Of a stretch of DNA of 64,000 nt, positions 1 to 9,899 are shown in pieces. The stretch comes from Sphingomonas sp. PsM26 (GTDB lineage: Bacteria; Pseudomonadota; Alphaproteobacteria; Sphingomonadales; Sphingomonadaceae): the NCBI GenBank assembly GCA_030433805.1, contig JARUXA010000012.1:91982-155981 (forward strand), given 5' to 3'. The position numbers were made by a program, and so were the translations under genes. The notes under the pieces are model-generated. The model did no database searches, was not told the DNA's origin, and saw nothing but the letters and a program-made list of their open reading frames with translations. Position 1 is the stretch's first letter. Every line of letters starts with the position of its first letter.

Positions 1-539
1 GCCGCGGTTTTGCCCGGTCTGGCTACACCGACCGCCAGATCGAGGACAACCGCTTCCAGGTCAGCTTCTCGGGCAACAGCTACACCTCGCGCGACACGGT
101 CGAGAAGTACCTGCTGTTCCGCGCCGCCGAGCTGACCGTCCAGCGCGGTTTCGATTATTTCGTCTTCGCCGACCGTAACGTCGACAAGAGCACGCGAACC
201 TACGCCACGCCGGGGATCGGCGGCTTCGGCGGCGGGTATGGCGGCCTCGGCTACGGCGGCGGGTTTGGTGGCGGGTTCGGCTATGGCGGCGGCTTCGGCG
301 GCGGCTATTGGGGTCCGAGCTGGCGCTACCGCGGTCGCGGCTTCGGCTGGCGCTCGTGGGATCCCTTCATCGGTGATCCGTTCTTCGATCGCGGGATCGA
401 TATCAACACTATCGACAAGTATGAAGCGAACGCCGAGATCGTCGTCGGCAAGGGCCCCAAGCCCAAGGACAACATCCGCGCGTTCGACGCGCGCGAGGTG
501 CTCCGCAACCTCGGGCCAAGCATCGTCACGCCGAAGTAA
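1..539 (+). CDS. CC0125/CC1285-family lipoprotein, 3' part (5' end outside window)
   Basis: Partial gene: the reading frame is open from the first base and stops with TAA at 537-539. The visible part begins with a conserved segment (GYTDRQIEDNRFQVSFSGN, then TSRDTVEKYLLFRAAELT) that I recognise from the CC0125/CC1285 family of alphaproteobacterial outer-membrane lipoproteins. A Gly/Tyr/Phe-rich tract of about 30 residues follows, then a conserved C-terminal part with EIVVGKGPKP and FDAREVLRNLGP. The signal peptide and lipobox would lie upstream of the window and cannot be seen. The family's function is unknown. A strong hairpin terminator follows 22 bases after the stop, so this is the last gene of its transcript. 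Confidence 0.75.
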   Translation, partial: RGFARSGYTDRQIEDNRFQVSFSGNSYTSRDTVEKYLLFRAAELTVQRGFDYFVFADRNVDKSTRTYATPGIGGFGGGYGGLGYGGGFGGGFGYGGGFGGGYWGPSWRYRGRGFGWRSWDPFIGDPFFDRGIDINTIDKYEANAEIVVGKGPKPKDNIRAFDAREVLRNLGPSIVTPK

Positions 540-560
540 CGGCTACCGATCAGCGGCATG

Positions 561-600
561 AAAAAGCCCCCCTCCGCAGGCCGGAAGGGGGGCTTTTTTT
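561..600 (+). terminator. Rho-independent terminator after the lipoprotein gene
   Basis: A G/C-rich stem (GCCCCCCTCC paired with GGAAGGGGGGC, short loop) is flanked by a run of A on the left and seven T on the right. It sits directly after the lipoprotein stop codon. The A run means it could also work for transcripts coming from the other side. Confidence 0.85.
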
Positions 601-691
601 GCGTCTGCGGTTTCTGCGGACGCGGTGGTGGAGGCCCCCGCCCCCACATTCCGTCATTCCCGCGAAGGCATGGCCTCAGCGAAGCCAATGC

Positions 692-782
692 TGTTCTCCC
701 GCGAAGGCGGGAGTCCAGGAGTCACGAGAACTACAAGCCGTTGGTTTGACTGACTCTGGATTCCCGCTTTCGCGGGAAAACA
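692..782. repeat. Paired palindromic units (REP/BIME-like)
   Basis: Two short palindromes face each other. The left one at 696-713 is CTCCCGCGAAGGCGGGAG and the right one at 761-778 is TTCCCGCTTTCGCGGGAA. The flanks (TGTT on the outside, GTCCAGGAGTCA against TGACTCTGGAT on the inside) are also complementary, so the whole 91 bases can fold into one long imperfect hairpin. A degraded half copy (ATTCCCGCGAAGG) lies at about 656. The element fills the gap between the lipoprotein gene and the end of secA. Confidence 0.7.
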
Positions 783-852
783 GCAAATGACCACTCCGTA
801 ACCCATCGTCCGCAGAGGTCGCCTCCGCGGAGATGACGTCAGTGGCGGGAGA

Positions 853-3585
<2,733 letters not shown>

Positions 3586-3681
3586 GGGCAATTCCTGTAT
3601 GTCTAAAGGGGATGAGCGGCGCGCTACACGCGGCCACCGAAAGATGTCGTTAAGAAGGGCAGCGCGGTGAGCGCCACCGGA

Positions 3682-3945
3682 TCAAGCCCGCGGGCGATCC
3701 AGGTACAGGCGCGGCGCTGCGATCACCGGCAGGGTAAGACTGCTGACCGAGAAGACCGGCGTTTCCATGAAGCCACCGGCGAGATGCAGATGGCCCGCCA
3801 CACGCAGCACCCGCGCGGGGAGCGCGACCTGCGCACGAGCCGCCGCGACCGACTGGCATTCAACCTGCACGTCCGGCGCGCGAACGCCCGTCACCACGCC
3901 GGTCAGCGCAGAGAGGATCGCAGAAAAGAACAGCAGCCATTCCAT
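3682..3945 (-). CDS. Small membrane-anchored protein of unknown function
   Basis: A predicted 87-residue protein starting MEWLLFFSAILSALTGVVTG, whose first ~20 residues form a hydrophobic segment that could be a membrane anchor or signal. The rest (VRAPDVQVECQSVAAARAQVAL and on) is short, with no domain I recognise. A longer in-frame start exists at 3996, but the hydrophobic N-terminus at the chosen ATG is more protein-like. The gene lies directly upstream of secA on the same strand. It could be a non-coding stretch in this GC-rich genome, but the amino-acid composition and hydrophobic start favour a real gene. Confidence 0.55.
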   Translation of the reverse strand: MEWLLFFSAILSALTGVVTGVRAPDVQVECQSVAAARAQVALPARVLRVAGHLHLAGGFMETPVFSVSSLTLPVIAAPRLYLDRPRA

Positions 3946-4032
3946 GGGTATCTGGGCATGTAATGGCTGCGACGCACTTCGTCTATCGGCAAACACCGCT
4001 CGTCGTGGGGGTCTGTTCGTGCGGAGAGGGCC

Positions 4033-4168
4033 CTTCGACTTCGCTCAGGGCGAACGGAGGAGGATGGTTCCGACGAGCAACCCGCGCCCGAAGTGCTGAA
4101 AGAACGAACTGCCCTGAATTTCGTTCGTGCTGTGCGGAGTATTCCGTTCGTGCTGAGCGAAGTCGAAG
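4033..4168. repeat. Inverted pair of 25-bp dispersed repeats
   Basis: Two copies of a 25-base unit with core CTGAGCGAAGTCGAAG lie in opposite orientation: minus strand at 4033-4057 and plus strand at 4144-4168. They differ only at the two bases after CCGTTCG. A third copy is at 29719-29743. They occupy the 515-base gene-free gap between the small membrane protein gene and argJ, and the pair could form a hairpin in RNA or single-stranded DNA. Confidence 0.7.
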
Positions 4169-4199
4169 CACCGCCCCAAGCGGGACGCCTGAAACCCCG

Positions 4200-4412
4200 C
4201 GCGTCCCTTCCTGGAAGGGGTGGGGTGGGTAGCACGGAGGCGGGTGCTACGCGCTCCCCATACCGACCCACCCCCGCCCCCTCCCTTCCAGGGAGGGGAG
4301 AGAGACGCCCCGCAAATACCTCCCCTCCCTGGAAGGGAGGGGTTGGAGGTGGGTGGGCCTGAGGCGGGTGTTGCACTCTCCCCCAACGCCCCCTCCCTTC
4401 CAAGGGAAGCAA
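4200..4412. repeat. Cluster of C/T-rich palindromic repeats
   Basis: Several copies of a unit built on CCCTCCCTTCCAGGGAGGGG and its complement occur here in alternating orientation, at about 4203-4224, 4279-4300, 4320-4343 and 4390-4408. GGGTGGG or CCCACCC tracts and a GAGGCGGGTG motif lie between them. The cluster completes the gene-free gap before argJ. A perfect palindrome of the same kind (CCCCTCCCCTTCAGGGGAGG and on) recurs at 63849-63870. I see no gene in this gap. Confidence 0.65.
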
Positions 4413-4460
4413 CAGGAGCCACCGCTTGAGACGCGGTAGCGATCTGCTACAGCCGCGCAC

Positions 4461-5681
4461 ATGGACCGCTCCCCGCTCGCTCGCCCCTTCCCCGCCCTGC
4501 CTGCGATCGCCGGCGTCACGCCGCGCGTCGCGCGTGCCGGGTACAAGCCGTGGGAGCGCAACGACCTCACCTTCATCACGCTCGACCCCGGCACCACCGT
4601 CGCGGGCGTGCTGACGCAAAGCAAATGCCCCTCGCCCGAAGTCGAATGGTGCCGCGCCGCGCTGATCCTCGGCGAAGCGCGCGCGGTCGTCGTCAATGCG
4701 GGCAACGCGAATGCCTTCACCGGCGGGCGCGGGCGCGCCGCGGTCGAGGCGATCGCCGCCAAGGTCGCGGGCGCGCTCGCCTGCCGCCCGTCCGACGTGT
4801 TCGTTTCCTCGACCGGGGTGATCGGCGTGCCGCTGCCGATCGACAAGGCCGAGGCCGGGCTCGACGCCGCTTTCGCCGCCGCGCCGTGCTCATGGGAAGA
4901 CGCGACCAACACGATCGGCACGACCGACACCTTCGCCAAGGGCGCGATGACGACCGCCGTCATTGGCGGTCACACGGTAACGCTGGTGGGGATCATCAAG
5001 GGTTCGGGGATGATCGCGCCGGACATGGCGACGATGCTCGGCTATATCTTCACCGACGCCGCGGTTTCCGCCGAGTTCCTCCAGGTCACGCTCGGCGAAG
5101 CCAATCGCGCGACCTTCTCCTGCATCACGGTCGACAGCGACACCTCGACCAGCGACAGCGTGCTCGCCTTCGCGACCGGTAAGGCGGGCAATGCGCCGCT
5201 GACCGGCGCCGAGGACGACGGCGCGGACGCGTTCCGTGCGGCCCTCGGCGACCTGTGCCGCCAGCTCGCGCATCTCGTCGTGCGCGACGGCGAAGGTGCA
5301 ACCAAGTTCATCGAAGTCGCGGTGACCGGCGCGGAAAGCGACCGCAGCGCGCACCGCATCGCGCTGAGCATCGCCAACTCCCCGCTCGTGAAGACCGCGA
5401 TAGCTGGCGAGGACGCAAATTGGGGCCGCGTCGTGATGGCGGTCGGCAAGGCGGGCGAACCCGCCGAACGCGACCTGCTCGCGATCCGCTTCGGCGACAC
5501 GCAGGTCGCGCGCGAGGGGCTGGCGGTGACGGGCTATGACGAGACGCCGGTTGCGGCGCATCTCAAGGGCCAGGACATCGAGATCGGGGTCGATCTCGGG
5601 CTCGGCGACGGCGCGGCGACGGTGTGGACCTGCGATCTGACGCACGGGTATATTTCGATCAACGCGGATTATCGGAGCTGA
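4461..5681 (+). CDS. argJ: Bifunctional glutamate N-acetyltransferase / amino-acid acetyltransferase ArgJ
   Basis: Arginine biosynthesis: transfers acetyl from N-acetylornithine to glutamate (recycling branch) and, in bifunctional members, also makes N-acetylglutamate from acetyl-CoA. The 406-residue precursor is expected to cut itself before the nucleophile Thr191 in the motif IKGSGMIAPDMATML, giving alpha and beta chains. Other family signatures are NAGNANAFTG near residue 80, SSTGVIGVPLP near 117 and the ANWGRVVMAVGKAG segment in the beta chain. Whether it has the acetyl-CoA activity cannot be told from sequence. It stands alone on the plus strand, followed by a palindromic repeat and then the convergent trxA. 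Confidence 0.95.
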   Translation: MDRSPLARPFPALPAIAGVTPRVARAGYKPWERNDLTFITLDPGTTVAGVLTQSKCPSPEVEWCRAALILGEARAVVVNAGNANAFTGGRGRAAVEAIAAKVAGALACRPSDVFVSSTGVIGVPLPIDKAEAGLDAAFAAAPCSWEDATNTIGTTDTFAKGAMTTAVIGGHTVTLVGIIKGSGMIAPDMATMLGYIFTDAAVSAEFLQVTLGEANRATFSCITVDSDTSTSDSVLAFATGKAGNAPLTGAEDDGADAFRAALGDLCRQLAHLVVRDGEGATKFIEVAVTGAESDRSAHRIALSIANSPLVKTAIAGEDANWGRVVMAVGKAGEPAERDLLAIRFGDTQVAREGLAVTGYDETPVAAHLKGQDIEIGVDLGLGDGAATVWTCDLTHGYISINADYRS

Positions 5682-5706
5682 GTTTCTCCAACTCCCAAGT
5701 ACCTTC

Positions 5707-5808
5707 TTCCCCGGCGAAGGCCGGGGCCCAGTAGCGGAGGTGTCTCCAACTGGGCACAGCGCTCAATCATCGACGTTTCGCTACTGGGCCCCGGCCTTCG
5801 CCGGGGAA
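5707..5808. repeat. Palindromic repeat element, copy A
   Basis: Perfect 30-base inverted arms (5707-5736 and 5779-5808) around a 42-base centre. The arm contains CCGGCGAAGGCCGGGGCCCA, itself partly palindromic, followed by GTAGCG. It lies between the convergent genes argJ and trxA. Further copies are at 9759, 25889 and 56221; the arms are conserved but the centres differ. Confidence 0.85.
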
Positions 5809-5829
5809 GCGGATGTGTGGGGTATGAAT

Positions 5830-5864
5830 GAAAAAGGCCCCCGGATCACCAGATCCGGAGGCCC
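5830..5864 (-). terminator. Terminator of the trxA operon
   Basis: On the minus strand the sequence GGGCCTCCGGATCTGGTGAT followed by CCGGGGGCCTTTTTC forms a GC-rich hairpin ending in a T run, six bases after the trxA stop codon. It would end the tsaE-to-trxA transcript. Confidence 0.85.
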
Positions 5865-5870
5865 AAACCC

Positions 5871-6194
5871 TTACGCCAGCTCACCCTCGAGCCACGACTT
5901 CAGCTTGCTCTTCGGCTCAGCCCCGACCTTGGTCGCCGCCGGCTGCCCGTTCTTGAACAGGATCATCGTCGGGATCCCGCGGACACCGAACTTGCCCGGC
6001 GCGTCGGGATTCTCGTCGATGTTGAGCTTGGCGATCGTCACCTGTTCACCCAGTTCCTCGGAAATCTCCTCGAGGCTCGGCCCGATCATCTTGCACGGGC
6101 CGCACCATTCCGCCCAGAAATCGACCAGCACCGCGCCCTGCGCATTGGTGACGTCGGCATCCCAGCTTGCGTCGGTGATCTTCTTGGTCGGCAT
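5871..6194 (-). CDS. trxA: Thioredoxin
   Basis: Cytosolic disulfide reductase of 107 residues with the classic active site WCGPC (Cys31, Cys34) in [15 protein letters not shown], the cis-Pro segment [13 protein letters not shown] and a C-terminal helix. The length is normal for thioredoxin 1. It is the last gene of the addB-addA block, 63 bases after addA, and is followed by a terminator. Placement of trxA after addA is a familiar alphaproteobacterial arrangement. Confidence 0.97.
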   Translation of the reverse strand: MPTKKITDASWDADVTNAQGAVLVDFWAEWCGPCKMIGPSLEEISEELGEQVTIAKLNIDENPDAPGKFGVRGIPTMILFKNGQPAATKVGAEPKSKLKSWLEGELA

Positions 6195-6257
6195 GTCTGT
6201 CTCCTTGTGTTGGGCTGAACGTAAGGTCGTCGCCCTCGCACCTCAAGCGCACGAAGC

Positions 6258-9200
6258 CTAGCTTTGCTCCGCGCTCGCAAAGCCGGGCTTGTGCGTGGCG
6301 AGCGCCTCGGGCGACAGCAGGTACAGCGTCGGCCCGCTGGTATAGAGCAACGCCGCCTCCACCAACCGCCGGGGGAAGATCACCCGCAGCGCCGCGGCAT
6401 AGGCCGCCATCTGCTTGATATGATAGGGCGGGATCTCGGCTTCGCTGCCGGGCACGCTGCGCCCGGTCTTGAAATCGACGATCCGGATCCGCTCGGGCTC
6501 GACCAGCAGGCGATCGACCGTGCCCGACACGACGAACCCGTCGGGCAGCACCGCCGCGATCGGTGCCTCGGCAAGCGACCGCTCCCCGAACGCCTCGGCA
6601 AAGCGCGGATCGGCCAGCACCGACAACACCGGGTCGGCAATCGCCGCGCGCACGGCAGGACCGGCGACCGCGCCGCTCCGCTCGAGCCAGCGATCCGCCG
6701 CCACCGCACGATCCTCGGGCGCAACCGGCGGCAACCGTTCGAACAGCGCGTGGATCAGCCGCCCGCGCTCGGCGGCGTCACGCATCGCAGGCGTCGGCGG
6801 CGCGTCCGACACGACGTCATCGCCCAGCGACGATGGCGCGAGCGGGCGCGGCGGACGCGATTCGACGGGGGCGTCGCGGAGTGCCCAGTCGGGCACCGTG
6901 ACGGGCTCGCGTCCCTCGCCGCTCTTCGCCCGAATTAGCGGCACCGGCTTTTGCGGCGCATGGCCGATGAAATCGCGCGGTGCGGCCTCCACCGGCAACC
7001 CGAGCGCGGTCATTGCGCGGTCGGCGGCGGCATACCAGCTTGCCTCGGGCGCGACGCCCTTCGCGCTCGGCCCGACCGATCCGGCGATCACCAGCCGCTC
7101 CTCGGCGCGCGTCGCGGCGACATAGAACAGCCGCCAATGCTCCTCCAGATCGCGTGCGGCGGCGTCGTCGACCAGTTCGGCGAGCGGCCCGGTCGCCTCG
7201 CCCTTGCGCGGGCGGATGATCGGGATCGCCGCCGCCATGTCGCCCGCGGTCCATTTGAGCGTCGAGCGCGGCGAGCGCGTCGGGTCGACCGCCGCGTCCG
7301 CGAGAATCACCAGCGGGGCCTGCAACCCCTTCGCCCCATGCGCGGTCATCACGCGCACCGAATCATGTGGCGTGGAGGGATCGCGCTTGATCTCGACTTC
7401 TCCGCGATCGAACCAGTCGAGGAAGCGTTGCAGCGACGGCGTCCCGAGCGATTCGAAATCGAGGGCGGCGCTGAGCAATTCCTCGATCGGATCGCGCGCT
7501 TCCTGCCCCAGCCGCCGCAGCAGCTTGCGCCGCCCGCCGAGCGGCCCGGACAGCAGTTCCTCGAGGAACTGATAGGGCGTCGCGAAATCGGCGCGATCGA
7601 GCATCGCATAGACCGGCGCGAGATCGGCGCGCGGCAGCGTCTTGCTGATATGCCGCCACAGGCTGACCGCGCGCTTGGGCGCGGCGGCCATCAACTGGTC
7701 CTGGCTCCACCCGATCAGCGGTGACACCAGCAGCGACGCGAGCGACAGATCGTCCTCCGGCTGGAGCACGAAGCGGATCGCGGAGAGCAGATCCTGCACC
7801 GATAGCGGCGCGTTGAGCCGCAGCCGGTCGACCCCCGCGACGGGCACGCCCTCCGCATACAGCCGCGCGACGATCAGCGACGCGAGGTCGCCGCGCCGCT
7901 TGACGAGGATCATGATGTCCTCAGGCTGGAGCGTGCGCCCCTTGCTCTCGAGCATCAGCGTGCCGACCCAGCCCTTGATCGTCCGCGCGATCTGCCCGGC
8001 AAGCGCACGGGTCGCGTCGCCGATCCAGCCTTCCTCGTCCTCGTCGCCCGCGCCTGCGATCACCAGCGGCCACAGGCTGACCGTCCCCGGCCCCGGGACT
8101 TCGCTCGCGTGACGCTCGCGGTCCGCGATCAGCCCCATGCCGGGCTCGGGCAGCAGTTCGAGCGCGGAATCGACGAATTCGAGCACCGGCCTGGTCGAGC
8201 GGAAGGATTGTGTCAGCGACAGCCGATGCCACGGCCGCGCGCGCATTTCGCCGGTGCGCGCACGTTCTGCACTGTCCGAATCCCACGCTGCTTCCGCGAG
8301 CCGTCCGAAACTGAGCTCCGCCGCGCCGAAATAGCGCGGGTCGGTCCCCTGGAAGCCGAAGATCGCCTGTTTGAAATCGCCGACCGTGAACAAGGTGCGG
8401 ACGCGCTCACCGTGGCTGCCGTCGCCCGCGAAGAATTCCTCGGCGAGTGCGCGGATGATCGCCCATTGCTCGGGGTTGGTGTCCTGCGCCTCGTCGATCA
8501 GCACGTGCTCGGTCGCCTGGTCGAGCTTGTAGCGGACCCATTCGCCCATGCCGGGCTGTTGCAGCAACGCGATCGTCGCGCGGATCAGATCGTCGAAATC
8601 GACCGCGCCGAGCCGGTGCTTCGCGCGATCATAGGTCGCGGCGTAATCGCGCCCGACCATCAGCGCATCGGCGAGCAGATCGGCATAAGCCGCACGCTCG
8701 CGCAGGCCCAGCAGCGTTGCACACGCTTCGCCGACCTCGATCGCGATGCCGGCATAATCCTCGTCCGCCGCGATCAGTTTGGGCGAATATTTGCGCGGTT
8801 CGCGCTTGGCGGTGAAGGGCACGCCGATCAAATCGCCGAGCATCCGCACGCGCATTTCGGGCGTCGCCTCGACCCAGCATTCGGCGATGTCGGCATGGTT
8901 GCCGCCGGTCGCGGTCCCCCACGCGCGGTTCGCCGCCGCGAGCCGCGCGACGCTTTCGACGTCGAACGCGCTATCGTCGCATGCCTCACACAGCACCGTC
9001 TCGATATCGCCCGGCGGCAAGTCGAGCGCGCGGCGGATGAAGGGCTGGACGCCATCGCCCATCGGCAGTTCCGCCATCGCGGCGGGCGCGCGCGCGCAGG
9101 TGAGCAGATACCGTTCCGCCTCGCCCTCGCCCAGCCGCAAGCTCAGCGCGCCGACGGTGGTGATCGGTTTCTCGCGACCCTCGGTCTCGGCAGCGACGAG

Positions 9201-9707
9201 CATCTCGGCAAGAGCGTCTCTCGCGAGGACCGCTTCCTCGCGCGCCTCGATCGGGCGGAAGCCGGGGACGAGGCCTGCCTCGACCGGGAAGCCCGACAAC
9301 AGGCTCTGGCAGAAACCGTGGATCGTCTGGATCCGGATCCCGCCGCCGGGTGAATCGAGCACGCGCGCGAATAGCGTCCGCGCACGCTGCTTGAGCTCGG
9401 GGGACGGGTCTTCGCCGAGCGCATGGAGATCGCGCGCGAGATCGGGCTCGGCCATCCGCACCCACGCCGCGAGCCGCTCGCCGATCCGCCCCGCCATTTC
9501 GGCAGCGCCCGCCTTGGTAAAGGTCAGGCACAGGATCGCCGCCGGATCGACCCCGCGCAGCAGCAATCGATAGACGCGCGCGGTGAGCACCTGCGTCTTG
9601 CCCGTCCCCGCCGAGGCGGACAGCCAGACGTGCCCGCCGGGATCGCTAGCGCGCGCCTGCGCGTCCTTGAGGATTGGGAGCGGGCGGTGGCCCTTGGGTT
9701 CGCTCAT
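6258..9707 (-). CDS. addA: Double-strand break repair helicase-nuclease AddA
   Basis: Large subunit of the AddAB helicase-nuclease, which resects double-strand DNA ends for RecA. The 1149-residue protein has a UvrD-type helicase: Walker A SASAGTGKTQVLTARV (residues 30-45), Walker B VLIDEAQDTNPEQW, an arginine-finger region TQSFRSTRPVL and motif VMTAHGAKGLQAPLV. The C-terminal RecB-type nuclease shows VDRLLVEPERIRIVDFKTGR with the catalytic Asp and Lys. It lies 192 bases after addB on the same strand; that gap holds a palindromic repeat, which may affect the mRNA between the two. Confidence 0.96.
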   Translation of the reverse strand: MSEPKGHRPLPILKDAQARASDPGGHVWLSASAGTGKTQVLTARVYRLLLRGVDPAAILCLTFTKAGAAEMAGRIGERLAAWVRMAEPDLARDLHALGEDPSPELKQRARTLFARVLDSPGGGIRIQTIHGFCQSLLSGFPVEAGLVPGFRPIEAREEAVLARDALAEMLVAAETEGREKPITTVGALSLRLGEGEAERYLLTCARAPAAMAELPMGDGVQPFIRRALDLPPGDIETVLCEACDDSAFDVESVARLAAANRAWGTATGGNHADIAECWVEATPEMRVRMLGDLIGVPFTAKREPRKYSPKLIAADEDYAGIAIEVGEACATLLGLRERAAYADLLADALMVGRDYAATYDRAKHRLGAVDFDDLIRATIALLQQPGMGEWVRYKLDQATEHVLIDEAQDTNPEQWAIIRALAEEFFAGDGSHGERVRTLFTVGDFKQAIFGFQGTDPRYFGAAELSFGRLAEAAWDSDSAERARTGEMRARPWHRLSLTQSFRSTRPVLEFVDSALELLPEPGMGLIADRERHASEVPGPGTVSLWPLVIAGAGDEDEEGWIGDATRALAGQIARTIKGWVGTLMLESKGRTLQPEDIMILVKRRGDLASLIVARLYAEGVPVAGVDRLRLNAPLSVQDLLSAIRFVLQPEDDLSLASLLVSPLIGWSQDQLMAAAPKRAVSLWRHISKTLPRADLAPVYAMLDRADFATPYQFLEELLSGPLGGRRKLLRRLGQEARDPIEELLSAALDFESLGTPSLQRFLDWFDRGEVEIKRDPSTPHDSVRVMTAHGAKGLQAPLVILADAAVDPTRSPRSTLKWTAGDMAAAIPIIRPRKGEATGPLAELVDDAAARDLEEHWRLFYVAATRAEERLVIAGSVGPSAKGVAPEASWYAAADRAMTALGLPVEAAPRDFIGHAPQKPVPLIRAKSGEGREPVTVPDWALRDAPVESRPPRPLAPSSLGDDVVSDAPPTPAMRDAAERGRLIHALFERLPPVAPEDRAVAADRWLERSGAVAGPAVRAAIADPVLSVLADPRFAEAFGERSLAEAPIAAVLPDGFVVSGTVDRLLVEPERIRIVDFKTGRSVPGSEAEIPPYHIKQMAAYAAALRVIFPRRLVEAALLYTSGPTLYLLSPEALATHKPGFASAEQS

Positions 9708-9758
9708 TGTCCGCGACTCCCAACTACATCACTGCGCTTCCCCGCTCCCCTTACTCCC

Positions 9759-9860
9759 TTCCCCGGCGAAGGCCGGGGCCCAGTAGTGAGCGAGAAGTTT
9801 GATAGCGCAGCGTTGCCAGCCCTCAGCCAGCGCGACTGGGCCCCGGCCTTCGCCGGGGAA
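9759..9860. repeat. Palindromic repeat element, copy B
   Basis: Perfect 26-base inverted arms at 9759-9784 and 9835-9860 with a 50-base centre, same arm sequence as copy A. It sits inside the addB-addA transcript, where it would form a stable RNA hairpin. Confidence 0.85.
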
Positions 9861-9899
9861 GCGGACAAAGTTGAGAAGTTGCTGTAATGCCCCACGCCG

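Noticed and set aside
4200..4412. CRISPR array
   Set aside because: The repeats alternate in orientation, vary in spacing and have no equal-length spacers; no cas genes are present.
8109..9353. 414-residue open frame opposite addA
   Set aside because: Antisense shadow with Arg/Ala/Asp bias and no recognisable domain; addA motifs are intact on the other strand.
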